Source: Maratus speciosus
Lineage: Eukaryota; Arthropoda; Arachnida; Araneae; Salticidae
Assembly (NCBI GenBank): GCA_963932465.1
Contig: OZ010794.1
Span: 214,471,748-214,535,747, forward strand
DNA: 64,000 nt
Direction: 5' to 3'
In this document: positions 10,430 to 21,327 of the stretch, in pieces
Numbering within the stretch: the first letter of the stretch is position 1
Layout of the letters: every line of letters begins with the position of its first letter
Notes under the pieces: generated by a model
Database searches by the model: none
What the model was told of the DNA's origin: nothing
The model's input: the letters and a program-made list of their open reading frames with translations, nothing else
Made by a program: the position numbers and the translations under genes

Positions 10430-11690
10430 TTGCAAGATAAATTACTTTCCATCTTAAAAATAAAATAGTACAACAAACTGACTTAATATTTACACAGAAA
10501 TTAGAGTATTAATTATTTCAATTGATACTATTATAATTACAATGCCAGTAAAAAGTACTCCATCTAATTAAAACAACAAAATTTCCAGTAAAATTTACGC
10601 TGTCTGTCACTTACGTAATTCTCAAAAATCCTATTTCCCAGTGGAACTGATTAAATTAAATTACTAATTAAATATTTGATTAAGACAAAAATAAAATTAT
10701 CTTACTATGGAAATCAAACAAGCTTTTATCATTAATATATAATATTAAAAGTAAACATTTATACGTTTCTATTTTTCTTTTTATAAATCTGCAGATGCTT
10801 CAGAAAGGAGATTTGCAAATATTAATGCCAATAATTAAACAGATCAAAAAGTTAAATCAAAGATTTTTGTATAATTAACTAATAAAAAGTCATTATACAT
10901 TATTCATTTTTTTAATAAGTGATTGTAATGCAATCTAAATTAAATATATTGACTAATAAATAACTACTATCGTGTCTAAAATAAAAATTCTACATGTGTT
11001 ATCTATTTTTGAAGGTTCAAATATAAACAATCTCCTAGACAATTAATGTTTTAAGTAATGAAAAAAAAATTCCTTTTAAATTTCAGCAAATAAAAAGTCC
11101 AGAGACTGTTTCAATCAAAATAACGTGTAAAATATTAATTAATCTGAATACTAATTTTCTATTATTTTAGAAAAACTAAAAATTAATTATAAGCTTATGA
11201 ATAGTTAATTTATTTAAGTATACTTATGTACTTTTTTTAGGAATTGTTAAATTCGGAATACATACTTTAAATACATTAAAAAATAAACATAATAATTTAT
11301 TTATCATGTAAATGCAATTAAAAAAGGAAATGCTTTCGATCCAATTATAATACATTAAAAATTACTTTATTTTATTTTAAAAGTGCTTGAAATAAAATTT
11401 TAATTAAACATGTTGAATGATGAATATTGATGTTATGTTCTACAACTTTTATCTGTTTTTGTACGTTCAAATATAAATTCTTAAAAATTCATCGAAAGGG
11501 TTAAAAAATCTTCAAGATTTAAAATTTCTTACCTTTTTAATTTCAACAAGTAAAAAATAAATAAATAAATAAATAAAGACTGTTCGAATCAAAATGCTAT
11601 ATAAAGTTACTAATATATAAAACTATTTTAGAACTAATTTCCTATTATTTGAAAAATCTAAAATTATTTTTACGCTTGTGAATAGATATT
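10430..11690. repeat. AT-rich dispersed repeat R1, copy 1 (with internal duplication)
   Basis: Segments such as TTACTAATTAAATATTTGAT and CTGCAGATGCTTCAG recur in the same order at 15.9-17.0, 22.1-23.2 and 30.4-31.3 kb. A stretch of about 450 bp (near 10985-11240) is repeated in diverged form at 11430-11690. No domain is visible. The family is unidentified. Confidence 0.5.
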
Positions 11691-11693
11691 GCA

Positions 11694-11905
11694 TTAACTC
11701 CTTCAAGGTCGGTGGTTCATTTTTGAACCACTTAATTTTAACATCTAAATGGGACATTGATACCAAAATTTTGGTTTCGAAATTTTCGTTTCATTCAGCA
11801 CGTGAAGAAAAGCTTTTATCCAAATAATTTTGTTTAAAAATTCCGGTGCTATTCATTCATTTCAGTATTTTATTAATACAAGTATCTTGCCCCTGAAAGG
11901 GTTAA
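11694..11905. mobile_element. TTAA MITE, C-family
   Basis: TTAA at 11694-11697 and 11902-11905. The subterminal palindrome GGTTCATTTTTGAACC is followed by ACTTAATTTTAACA; the right end is TTGCCCCTGAAAGGG. The interior includes AAAATTCCGGTGCTATTCAT. Confidence 0.75.
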
Positions 11906-12039
11906 AGTATGTCTATGTATTTTTTTCAGGAATTGTTAAATAAAAAATGCATTATTTAAATACAATTAAAAAATATATATAAATAAATAATACTTTATTT
12001 ATCTTCAGCTTACAATTACAAAAGGAATTACTTTTCCTC

Positions 12040-12258
12040 TTAACCCCTTGCAGGGCGATGATACCGTCACAGCATCACATAATTTTAATCCTTATTTGCC
12101 ACATTGGCACCGGAATTTTATAATGAAAATTTCACCTTTATTAAGTACGCGAAAATATACTTTTACTTATTTTCAAATAAATTATATTGTAAGTACTGGT
12201 GTTATTAAATTATTTCAACATTTTACGAATACAAGTACCTTGCCCCTGAAAGGGTTAA
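12040..12258. mobile_element. TTAA MITE, C-family
   Basis: TTAA at 12040-12043 and 12255-12258; termini CCCCTTGCAGGGCGATGA and CTTGCCCCTGAAAGGG. The interior GGCACCGGAATTTTATAATG faces AAGTACTGGTGTTATTAAAT. Confidence 0.8.
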
Positions 12259-12466
12259 ACCCTTGAGGGGCGGTGGAATATATTATATCACACATAATGT
12301 TAATGACGTTTCGTACCGGAATCTTTTAATATAATTTTACTTTGATAACTTAGGTGAAAAAAACGTTGTAAAATTGCATTTCTTTATTTTCAAGTAAAAA
12401 TTTTCAAAAAACTCTGTTTGAAATCAACATTACAGAAACACATTTACTTTCCCCTGAAAGGGCTAC
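12255..12466. mobile_element. TTAA MITE, F-family, sharing its TTAA with the previous copy
   Basis: It starts at the TTAA that ends the preceding element (TTAAACCCTTGAGGGGCGG). It ends at a decayed GGGCTACA in place of GGGTTAA. The interior matches 21055-21265 and 41170-41380. Confidence 0.65.
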
Positions 12467-12650
12467 AACCTCTGTAATGTGTACTTTCTTGATCACTATC
12501 CAGACATAAAAAAATTGAAAGTTATAATGTCACTCAGTGTAAATTTAACTGTAGACTTCTGTTATCTTAATTAAATGAATTATTTTGTTGTAATTATTAT
12601 GTTAGCTGGTTCTTTACACACTGAGTAGAAGATTTTTTTTAATCTGGTTT

Positions 12651-12866
12651 GTAACCCTTTCAAGGGTAAGGACCTTCTGTCGCTAAAAAGTTAATACGAT
12701 TAATTGACACCAGTATTTATAGACAATTTTAATTGAAAATGAGTAGCTGCTTTTCTTCACGTAAGTTATAAAAGTAAAAATTGCTTAAAAAGTTCTGATG
12801 GCAATATGGCATTTGGAAATTAAACTTAAGTGGGACTCATTTGTTCCACCGCCCTAAAAGGGTTAA
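12651..12866. mobile_element. TTAA MITE, C-family
   Basis: The left flank is GTAA (one-base variant), followed by CCCTTTCAAGGGTAAGGAC. The right end is CCGCCCTAAAAGGG plus TTAA at 12863-12866. The interior has TTGACACCAGTATTTATAG. Confidence 0.7.
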
Positions 12867-13292
12867 AGCAGACGTTCCAAACGCCTGCTTTTTTAAAACG
12901 AAAAAACATTCTTTGAACTAGAAAATTTGTTTAATAAAATGTGCTTTCCAATAAATAATGTAGGCACTTGAAAACTACATATTTCCACTCATTAAATTTT
13001 CTGTTTCAAAGTATATATATATATATATATTAAGCCGGAGGTTAGCATGTATGGTTAAAGATAATTTTACTGGATAATTATAAGATGCTGGATAATTAGA
13101 AGATAATTTTATTAATTATTTAATATTTATTACTTATATTTTTCCAATCTTAGTGTTTCCGGACTTCGTAGATTACTGCTAGCGAAGATACGCCTTTCTA
13201 TTTTCGTACTTGCCGTTCGTAGCGCCAGTCCGCATAAATAGACTCTATCATATCACCCTACTCACTTCGTATTACTTTTTCCGAAATGATCC
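12867..13292. other. Spacer with (TA)n microsatellite
   Basis: A (TA)n run lies at about 13012-13030. No other feature is recognised. Confidence 0.4.
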
Positions 13293-13300
13293 CGGCTGAA

Positions 13301-13489
13301 CAGTGTTGCCAGATTGGGGACTTTTTTAATTCAGGTTATTTGACTGTCACCACTTTTTAAAAATATAATAATTCGCCTTATTTTTCAGAATTTTTAATCT
13401 ATTTATATATAGGCCGAATATTTCTACTTAAAAAAAGCGGTGGCAATCAACAATCTGGGGACAAAAAAGTCCCCAATCTGGCAACACTG
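13301..13489. mobile_element. hAT-like MITE, CAGTGTTGCC family
   Basis: Inverted ends CAGTGTTGCCAGATTGGGGA and CCCCAATCTGGCAACACTG. Flanks CGGCTGAA and CGGCTAAG match at six of eight positions. The interior has GTCACCACTTTTTAAAA, AATTCGCCTTATTTTTCAG and AAGCGGTGGCA. Confidence 0.8.
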
Positions 13490-13497
13490 CGGCTAAG

Positions 13498-14475
13498 TAT
13501 TAGGCTGTGTTGTAGATTGTTTTCGTCACCTATTACTTTAGTAAATACTAACTGTTTAACCCATTTTATGTGCGGGAATTCATGAATTAAATTCTAAAAC
13601 CCAAATTAAAATTAACTATTCGATTTAGTAAAATATTTTTCTACTACTGTGCCTTTTTTTAATGAAATTTATTTTATGTTACTGTGGCAGCAGACGGTAA
13701 AACGATATCTTTGGAATAAGGGAATAACTAGAATAAAAAGTTTTGTTGTTGTTTGTGATAAAATGTGTTTCTTTATTTTTTAAAATTTGTAATAATTAAG
13801 CGCAATTAAATAATCTGTTATTATTTGCATGTGAGGTAAAAAAAAAATCGTAATACACGTTAAAGCTTCTTATTGTTGCAGCGTGGCGTACATAATATGT
13901 ATATCTCTAATTTTTTGCATGTGATGTAAAAGAATTTTCGTAATACCCGCTACAGCTTTTCGGTCAGTGTGGCGTACATAATATGCAATGCGCCTTGCAA
14001 TAGAAAGGTAATTGTTGTGGTAAAAATTTTATTGTAGATTTTTAGTATTTGGCAACTGCTATAACGAAAAATAATTAAATTTTATAGGAAATTGCTGTTA
14101 ACTTGGTGGATTTTTATTTATTCAAAATTAACTATATGTTATTCTGATTCCGGATTACTTTAGTTGCCTGGGCCGTGTTTTAATACAAAGGTACGTAACA
14201 TTTCAGAATTCTTGCTTCCGAACTGTGGATTTCTATAGCATTACAGACAGACATATTTTCATTTATATATATTAGATATTCTTCCTTTGACAGACTTTTT
14301 TCAAGGCTCCTATATGAACTATTTTAGACATGTTAACCAATTTATACATATCCAGAGCATGGATTTAAATGGCAGCTTAGAAACATCTGATACCCCCCCC
14401 CCCCCACCCCGTGAATACCAGCCCTGAGCGCTGACACAAAAAATGGTGACTGCCATAGACGGATTTTCTGAAGCG
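13498..14475. other. Spacer with a short two-copy motif
   Basis: A motif GCGTGGCGTACATAATATG near 13882 recurs as GTGTGGCGTACATAATATGC near 13966, each with a preceding TTGCATGTGA segment. This suggests an old tandem duplication of about 85 bp. TTTAACCCATTTTATGTGCG at 13556 may be a solo TTAA-element end. Nothing coding is seen. Confidence 0.35.
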
Positions 14476-14483
14476 TTTGTATG

Positions 14484-14673
14484 CAGTGTTGCCAGTGGGC
14501 TAATTTTTTTAAATTCAGATTTCTTTACTGGCACCACTTTCTTGAAATGGTAAAATTCACATTGCTTTCATCTTAATTAATGTGTCATTAAATAAAGCGA
14601 ATTTTATTATTTTAAAAAAGTGGTTCCATTCAAGAAATCTCAATTTAAAAAAAGTAGCCCACTGGCAACACAG
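14484..14673. mobile_element. hAT-like MITE, CAGTGTTGCC family
   Basis: Inverted ends CAGTGTTGCCAGTGGGCTAA and AGCCCACTGGCAACACAG. Flanks TTTGTATG and CTTTTATG match at six of eight. The interior holds GGCACCACTTTCTTGAAATG and AAAAGTGGTTCCATTC. Confidence 0.8.
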
Positions 14674-15498
14674 CTTTTATGGTCCCTTGAATTTAGACAC
14701 TAGCATTTTCCAAAACATTTCTTTGACTTAATTAATCTCAGGAAAAAAAGAGGGGAAAAAACTTAAAACATTTATTGGTAGTGAAATTCAAGGGACCTTA
14801 CAAACGCTGAAAAAAAATTCTGCCTACTATTTTATTTTGCAATAATTTTTTGTTGAAGATTCCGATGTGAATTCGAAATTACAGAAACACAATTACATGT
14901 CCGTTAAAAAGTACTAAAAAAGTGAATCCCATAATTGTCGAATGATGCCTAATGACAAATTTCGATCGCAACGACATCTGCTAGATTATCACTTGTCGAA
15001 ACGCTCTCTCAATTGAATTCTTATATAATGTTTACGTTTGACCATCGCTACGTTACGCTACCATCGACATTTTTCCTTCACCATCGTTCAACATTTATCG
15101 GATATAACTTATAGCACCTTTTTGGTTGGCCGGTTTCCACATATATCTTCTAGACAATATAGTTCTTGCGTTAAATGATTATGTTTACATAGAACATGGG
15201 TTGTCGGTGTCTAATGTAGTAGTTTCGTGGCTATTCAGGTTTGGTTACAATTTCATCCTCATGACAGTTCCAAGTTGTAAGGAAATTGGTTGGCTTTTCC
15301 GAAGTTCCTGCAATACAATTAAAACCAAAATTGTACGAAACTAACAAGTCAGAAATCAACCAGAAACATTATATGCAAAAAGAATCATTTCAAAATGAAA
15401 ACGATATATTTGTAAAGAGAGCCAAATTTTGTTCAGTATTAGCTTGTGAAAGTCGTCTCGTTTCTATAGTATGTTCTTATGCAGTTATTAATTATATT
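14674..15498. other. Spacer, no supported gene
   Basis: Two overlapping plus-strand frames of 72 and 77 codons (15126-15519) show no domain or codon pattern. They run into the tRNA-bearing repeat that follows. Confidence 0.35.
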
Positions 15499-15890
15499 CA
15501 TAAATCGCAGGTAATATAACTCCAATAAAACACCGGATAGGTATTTTCACATGAATAATTAAAGTTGTAATTTCTTTCCAAACTGGGCGAAATGGTGTCT
15601 AGGCTAGGATTCAAACCCGAGACGTTTGGCTGAAGCCGCCAATGCACTACCAACTGAGCAATTCCGTACAAATGTGGAAGACACGTAATTCACACAGAAA
15701 TAAAATTATTAGGGCATCCGGTCTTATATGCTAATCAGCTACGCAGAATAAATCACAAGTAATGGAAACTCAAAGATACGTTGGACACGTAATTGTACTC
15801 ATAAATCCCATGTAATATAACTCCAGTAAAACGCGGGATACGTATTTACACATTAAAAATTAAAGTTGTATTTTTTCCAAACCGGTTGAA
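15499..15890. repeat. tRNA-bearing repeat unit, one full and one partial tandem copy
   Basis: CATAAATCGCAGGTAATATA at 15499 recurs as CATAAATCCCATGTAATATA at 15800, a 301-bp period. The unit contains a tRNA-like block on the minus strand and a segment with ATCCGGTCTTATATG and CAGAATAAATCACA. Both parts align with the 274-bp units at 43613-45040 (ATCTGGTCTGTCATG, CAGAATAAACCGCA). It is a diverged member of the same family. Confidence 0.6.
15595..15667 (-). tRNA. Degenerate tRNA-like sequence
   Basis: On the minus strand it reads TTGCTCAGTTGGTAGTGCA, an anticodon-like stem TTGGC/GCCAA, then CTCGGGTTTGAATCC. Both internal promoter boxes are recognisable. The seven-base loop GGCTTCA lacks the T expected before the anticodon, so this is a pseudogene or SINE-type head. 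Confidence 0.45.
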
Positions 15891-15924
15891 AAAGTTTCCA
15901 GGTGCGTAAAGGTCAATGTGCCAT

Positions 15925-17020
15925 GTGTCTAAAAGTGAATAACTTTAATTATCAATTAATGTTTATCATTTAATAAAGAAATCCAGTTCCTAACAATCAC
16001 TTCATTTAAATAGGAATATTTTTCTAGTGAAACCGCAAAAGTCTGCTATTAAAAAACGTAAAAAAAATTCCCTTTAAAAGTTCTGGTATCTATACTTAAT
16101 ATGAATATAACAAAAACTTAAAAGAAAAAATAGCGATGATTAAAATCACTTGTTTTCTCATTTATCAAGAACTGAAAAAAAAAACTACTAATTGAGTACT
16201 AATTTGAGTAGTTGCGATTACTGAAAATTAGTTGTCATCTCATGAACAGTTAATTTATGCAAATATTTTTAAGAATTGTTAACTTCATAGTATATTTTAA
16301 AAAAAGATATATCTTTATTTACCTTATCCTTAAATTAGAAAAAAATCTCTTTTCATGAAAAGCGTAAAATAACGCTCTTAACTAATTTAATATTTATAAT
16401 GTATTTAGAAAATCAACGAATTCGATAATGATATTTATTATTCTAATATAATTAAATATATTTTATTTACTTAAAATTATAAAAATCTCCCGTTAAACTC
16501 ACGCTGCCTGCCACTTACATAAATTTCAAAAATCTTACCTTTCAATCGAACGGATTGTAAGCGTGCACTAGAGAAGACTTAAAGATAATTTTAATGTCCA
16601 AACATCATTTACTAATTAAATATTTGTTTATGCGAGAAAAAGATAAAAAAATGCCATGTTCATGGAATTTAAACAGACTTAGTCATAAATATTTAATATT
16701 AAAAGTATATAATCACAAGTTTCCATTTTCCTTTGTTAATTGTGCAGATGCGATGATGCATGATACAGATTTTAATGGGGACAATTAACTTCAGATCGAA
16801 GATATGCGAATATTAATGTTTTAAAAATAAATGAGGAATTTTTATTAATTGTACTTTTAAAGTAACTAATTATTGTGTTTTACATATATTCAAATGTATT
16901 TTTAACGTGATATCAATAATATCTTGATTAAATATAATGACTAATGGATAGTTGTGTTTGGTCTGAAATAAAAGACAAAAATGTACTGTATTATCTGTTT
17001 TTGAAGGTTAAAATGTAAAA
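15925..17020. repeat. AT-rich dispersed repeat R1, copy 2
   Basis: It shares ordered blocks with the other R1 copies: AGAATTGTTAACTTCATAG, CTCCCGTTAAACTCACGC, TTACTAATTAAATATTTGTT and TTAATTGTGCAGATGCGATG. The 64-codon frame inside (16594-16788) is not preserved in the other copies. Confidence 0.5.
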
Positions 17021-17213
17021 TATAAGGAGCTCGACGCAGGATAATACTAATATTAAGCTCGAAACAGCAGGAGTCGTTCGGTGGCTTCAGGGCCCCAAGT
17101 CTTCTCTTCCAGCATTTCGGTGTCTTTAATTTGTGCAATTTCCCTTTTAAATTAGTCCGGTTTCAAGTTTTAATTTTTTTTTCAACCTAGCTTCCGCAAA
17201 AGAGTTGAAATAA

Positions 17214-17283
17214 ATGCCTGCGGGCGGAAATAGTGCGGCAGAGGACGGAAGGAATCTACTAATGAGAGGAGTTCCCGTAACAG
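17214..17283 (+). other. Possible short coding exon in a GC-richer patch
   Basis: An ATG at 17214 opens a 23-codon frame beginning MPAGGNSAAEDGRNLLMRGV, followed by CAG|GTAAAATT, a plausible splice donor. A stop precedes the ATG. The base composition stands out from the AT-rich surroundings, as a first exon might. No protein family was recognised and no convincing next exon in matching phase was found, so it may be chance. Confidence 0.15.
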
Positions 17284-17289
17284 GTAAAA

Positions 17290-17685
17290 TTTAAAACAAA
17301 ATAATGTGATTTTCTAATTTTTATTTCCCAGTATCTTGAAATATACGAGTTTCAAGACTATGCAGAGCACGTACATGTTCTTGATTCTGAATACCAGTAC
17401 TCAGTTAATTTATAATAACACAAGTCTCAATGATTTAAATTTAAATGACAAAAAAATTAATCTTATATGGATAGCTGCGAACTTTTATTCTTTTTTGTAC
17501 CACATAAGTTTACTAGAAATTTTTGTCTTATTTGAACGGATGATTACGGCGATTAAAAAAGATAAAAGTTACTGATTTACTGTAAAAAAGAAAAAAGTAA
17601 ATCGGTGCGAGCTCTTACCACAATCTTTGAGAAAAATTTTTCATATTTTTTTCATTAACTGCAATTTTTTTTGGAACAACGCGGT
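17290..17685. other. AT-rich spacer
   Basis: A 79-codon frame (17336-17575) has AT-driven composition and no domain. Nothing else is recognised. Confidence 0.35.
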
Positions 17686-17904
17686 TTAACCCCTTGAGGG
17701 GCGCCGTTTGCAGTCTGCAAACGGTTAATTTTAATGCCGAAATTAACAAATGAGACCAGAAATTTTTTGGTACACTTTCAATCTCATAATGTACGTGAAA
17801 AAAAGCTTTTGATTATTTTCGAATAAATTTGTTCTTAAATTGCGGTGTGAATTAAATATTTGAACATTTTTAGAGCAGAAATGCCTTGCCCCTGAAAGGG
17901 TTAA
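17686..17904. mobile_element. TTAA MITE, C-family
   Basis: TTAA at 17686-17689 and 17901-17904; termini CCCCTTGAGGGGCGCC and TTGCCCCTGAAAGGG. The subterminal palindrome CCGTTTGCAGTCTGCAAACGG occupies the place of the GGTTCA palindrome of other copies. Confidence 0.8.
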
Positions 17905-18201
17905 AGATATATAAGTAAATATACTAAATCAAAAGCAGTTTGCGGAACCTTTCGAAAAATACCTCATTCATCGCTGTTCCTTTAGTATGAAAATATGGAA
18001 TGTTGTCATGTACCAGAGAAAAAAGGATGTTCAAACCAGAAATAAAATACATAGTGGTTTTCACCTATATCCTGGAACGTAAGTATGCCGCTTTTATCCC
18101 ATAGTGCAGCGGTTCCCAACCATGGGTATGTGGCGGACATGCTTATGGTACGTGAAAATAATATCTGTAATGGCGGAAATCACAAAATAGTTTCACTGAA
18201 G

Positions 18202-18345
18202 TAGCGATGGCCAAGTGTGGTACGCCGGATATCACTAATTGTTTTAAGAAATAGCTTCTTGAATCACAGAGATTCGAAGATTAGATAAGGCAATGATCAC
18301 AATAAAACTTTAGTGGTGTCCAGCGTGCCACAGTTGGCCACCCCT
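18202..18345. mobile_element. hAT-like MITE, CAGGGGTGGCC family
   Basis: The left end TAGCGATGGCCAAGTGTGGT and right end GCCACAGTTGGCCACCCCTG are inverted. Just inside are GGATATCACTAATTG and TTTAGTGGTGTCC. ATTAGATAAGGCAATGATCA marks the centre. A further hAT-type end, CAGCGGTTCCCAACCATGGG, lies at about 18107 without a partner. Confidence 0.6.
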
Positions 18346-19059
18346 GAACTAAAAAGACATAAAGAATACAGTGCTCAGCAAAAGTTTAGACAATAATCGA
18401 TTATGTTTCTGCACTGAGAAGTATGTAACGAATTGTTGTAACTCATCTGTCATATATTACTGGCTACTTATCTTTCATACACAAACAATAAATTTTAATT
18501 TATACACTTTACATAATATATAATGACAAAAAAACAAATTTAACATTGTGGCAAAAGTATAGACAATTTGTCAGTTAGCAGAAAAATATCCATAAATTAA
18601 AATTGAACTGCATCTACATTGTCTGCTATTAATGCAAAAATGTTAGTTCCCATCGAAGAAACAAAATTCTGCATCACTTGGGGGTCTATTTCGTACCAAA
18701 CACGTTCAACAGCAGATCGAAGTTCATTTACAGATGAGTATTGTCAAGAAACCGTATGAGATATGATGCCACAAAAGTTTTCGATTGCGTTCAGATCAGG
18801 GCTACACGCGGGTCAGTTGAGAACAGTAATATTTTGAGAGTTAAACTAATTTTTTGATTTGTATGCAATATGAATAGACGCATTATCTTGCTCAAATACA
18901 TACTTTGGAAGAGCTAAAAGTTCACCAAATAACTGGAAATTGTTTTCCAATGTATGTATGCAGTCTTACACCGCTTGACGACCATTGGAAAACTCAGAGA
19001 TACTTGAGAATTAGAACAAATTGAGACCCAAATGATAGATTCTTTTATGTGCGGTGTCC

Positions 19060-19276
19060 TTAACCCCTTAACGCTCGAATTAAATTACGGTTGAAAAATT
19101 CAAATTGCGTATTGGCACCACTTTTATGAAAAAGAAATATTCACCTTAGTTAATGACAGGAAAAACGATACTAAAATATAGCCAATTTCACTATTTTATA
19201 AAACTGGTGGAGATCAAACAATTTGAGTAAAAGACACAGCCCGAGAATATGACGGGAGCGAGAATTCAGGGGTTAA
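19060..19276. mobile_element. TTAA MITE, piggyBac A-family, nested in a B-family copy
   Basis: TTAA at 19060-19063 and 19273-19276. The right end GACGGGAGCGAGAATTCAGG is the complement of the piggyBac remnant's left end. The interior GGCACCACTTTTATGAAAAA, then TTCACCTTAGTTAATGACA, closely resembles the hAT-type MITE core. Confidence 0.75.
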
Positions 19277-19467
19277 AAAGGACACCTAATTTTAATTCCA
19301 AAACTGGCAGATGGCACCAAGAAAATTTAATTAAAATTTTCCTCTTTTTAATTTGTGTGAAAATAAGCAAGTTCATATTTTCTAACAAATTCGTTTATAA
19401 ATTCTGGTTTCAGTCCATTATTTCATCAGTTTTATAAACAGAATTACTCTGCTACTAAAGGGGTCAA
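19277..19467. mobile_element. TTAA MITE, B-family, right part, nested in Tc1
   Basis: AAAGGACACCTAATTTTAAT through TTTCATCAGTTTTATAAACA matches the complement of 8633-8851. The left tip is represented by GCGGTGTCC before 19060, so the A-family copy landed in a TTAA inside this element. The right end GGGGTCAA is a decayed GGGGTTAA. Confidence 0.6.
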
Positions 19468-20138
19468 TTTGTTGTGAGATTTCAAGGCTGGTTCTTTTAT
19501 CATTTCCATGTAAACTAATGTACATCTTTCTATAATTCAACTACGAAAGTATCCGTTGACACAGAAAGCTCTGACTCATTTTTAATGCGATTAGCAGTCA
19601 TCATTTGTCTAGATACCAGTTTATGGATCCTTCTATAATCTCGTTTTCTGGCCACACGAGGGCTTCCAGATATCTGTTTTGCTTTGAAAGAGTCACCCTT
19701 AGACAGTACTTAATAGACAGAGTTCTTTGGACGATTCAAAGTAGCTGAAATTTCTGCAACATTCTTCCCTTTCGATTTCAGCTTCCATGCTTTAATTACT
19801 TCATCTGACTCTAAATTTATAGCTCGCGGCATCTTCACTAACCGATACTATCTCGAGGTGCACTTAAATACTTCATGCATGTGACGTCATAAGTTTAAAA
19901 TTTGTGTTTTTCCTTGAACAGTTTCCTAAAAGTCACAAAAGTGTCTAAACTTTTGCAATATGCAAATTTCACTTTTTGCAGTTAAATTAAATAATATCCT
20001 ACATTAAAACCGTTATTTTTGTCGTGAAACGTTTAAAATATATTAAAAAATAAATACAGCCATTTTTATAACCCAAGTGTTCGTATTTTATATTTAAAGG
20101 TTAAAAATCACCAGTGTCTAAAGTTTTGCTGAGGACTG

Positions 20139-20592
20139 TATTGGTAGCTTTAGATGACAAAGTTAGTCTCTTGTATAAATCTAATTTGTTACGCACGAAA
20201 TGAGGCTAAGAGGCCCATTATACCTAATAACTCATTGATAATGTAATGTCAGTAGTAATACTGATACACTGATACCCACTGATAAGCATGCATGAGGGTA
20301 TTTATGCATCTTTCCCAAAACTTCAATTAATCATTATGTAATTTTCTTTTCTCACCACTTTTAGATTATTTTTCCGCATTTAATAATAATTGAAGTACGT
20401 CTAAATTACACCATATCCTAAATTACATCAGACCTTCAGATTTTATTGTTTTTTCTTAAAACTTCTCTCGTATGATTGTTAAAATGTCTTTTAATGCTAC
20501 ATTAATCTTTTTAATGTTAGTCTAATATTTTAAAAAGCGATATCAACTTTAAAATGCAGGGAAATGTCAACGTAATTTGCATCGCTTTATTA
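20139..20592. other. Spacer, nothing recognised
   Basis: Contains a small repeated motif CACTGATACCCACTGATA near 20266. No gene or element is supported. Confidence 0.35.
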
Positions 20593-20781
20593 GAGTGTTG
20601 CCATTGGGCTACTTTTGTAATATTAATGTTTCTTGATTGGCACCACATTTTTCATATAGTTAATTTCGCCTTATTTAATGGCATATTAAATTAGACGAAA
20701 GCTAGGGAATTTTACCATTTCAGAAAAGTGTTGCCATTCAAGAAATCTGACTTTAAAAAAGGTAGCCCACTTGCGACACGG
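20593..20781. mobile_element. hAT-like MITE, CAGTGTTGCC family (diverged)
   Basis: Ends GAGTGTTGCCATTGGGCTAC and GTAGCCCACTTGCGACACGG. Flanks CTTTATTA and ATTTGTTA match at six of eight. The interior has GGCACCACATTTTTCATATA, TTCGCCTTATTTAATGGCA and AAAGTGTTGCCATTC. Confidence 0.75.
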
Positions 20782-21054
20782 ATTTGTTATATAGTTGTGA
20801 TAAAATTACTAATAAATAAAAAGGATGCTTAGTGGAAGGAAAAGGTGGCGTGTTTATGAGAAATGGGGGTACTCTGAAATGAAAAGCCTGTAAAAGGAGT
20901 ACGTGAAAGAAAACTAGTTGCTAAGCGCTGCCCTTGTGAATCAACGTAAATGTTTAAAAAAAATACAATTCCTAGCTATCGCTATATTTAAATAGATGTA
21001 TTCTGCATATAAAATCGCGAACGATTGTTATTAAATAAAGTTAAAACATATCCT

Positions 21055-21265
21055 ATAACCCCTTGAGGGGCGGTGGTATATATTTTATCCCACCTGCGAA
21101 TAATAAAGATTTACACCAGAAAAAAATTATGAAATTTTACTTTTCTAACTTTGGTGGAAAAAAGGTTGTAAAATTGCTTTTCCCTATTTTGAAATATTTT
21201 TTTCTAAATTTCCGGTGGGAATTCTGCATTACACAAACGTAAATGCTTGCCCCTTAAGGGGTTAA
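21055..21265. mobile_element. TTAA MITE, F-family
   Basis: The left flank is ATAA (variant), then CCCCTTGAGGGGCGGTGG. The right end is TTGCCCCTTAAGGGG plus TTAA at 21262-21265. Internal blocks are TTTACACCAGAAAAAAATTA and TTTCCGGTGGGAATTCTGC. Sister copies: 12255, 32999, 41170, 46637 and 53270. Confidence 0.75.
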
Positions 21266-21327
21266 AAGTTCTTGTATCTAGCTTTAATAGGAATGCAATA
21301 AAAATATACTTTCAAAAGAAAAGGCAG

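Larger units (their letters stand above)
18597..19832 (-). pseudogene. Tc1-like transposase pseudogene
   Basis: Read on the minus strand from the ATG at 19832, the protein begins MPRAINLESDEVIKAW and continues KSKGKNVAEISATLNRPKNS, a helix-turn-helix DNA-binding region. A stop codon follows soon after. After the inserted DNA, the catalytic half has EQDNASIH (second aspartate) and PACSPDLNAIENFCG (the SPDLNPIE-type motif with the third acidic residue). The frame then runs through NELRSAVERVWYEID to a stop at 18597. Several stops, frameshifts and about 400 bp of inserted TTAA elements break it. The first catalytic aspartate region appears lost or disrupted by the insertions. It cannot encode an active enzyme. 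Confidence 0.85.
18369..20138 (-). mobile_element. Tc1-like transposon (inactive, interrupted)
   Basis: Ends CAGTGCTCAGCAAAAGTTTA and TAAAGTTTTGCTGAGGACTG are inverted and flanked by TA on both sides (18367-18368 and 20139-20140), the Tc1/mariner target. Without its insertions (19060-19467) the element is about 1.36 kb. It carries a broken transposase on the minus strand. Confidence 0.85.

Noticed and set aside
17331..17435. Second exon after the candidate exon at 17214 (TTTATTTCCCAG then a short frame)
   Set aside because: The phase does not fit the strong donor at 17284, the implied intron is under 50 bp, and the frame soon stops.
18107..18201. Complete hAT element starting CAGCGGTTCCCAACC
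   Set aside because: Only one end was found and no transposase or partner terminus; treated as a fragment.
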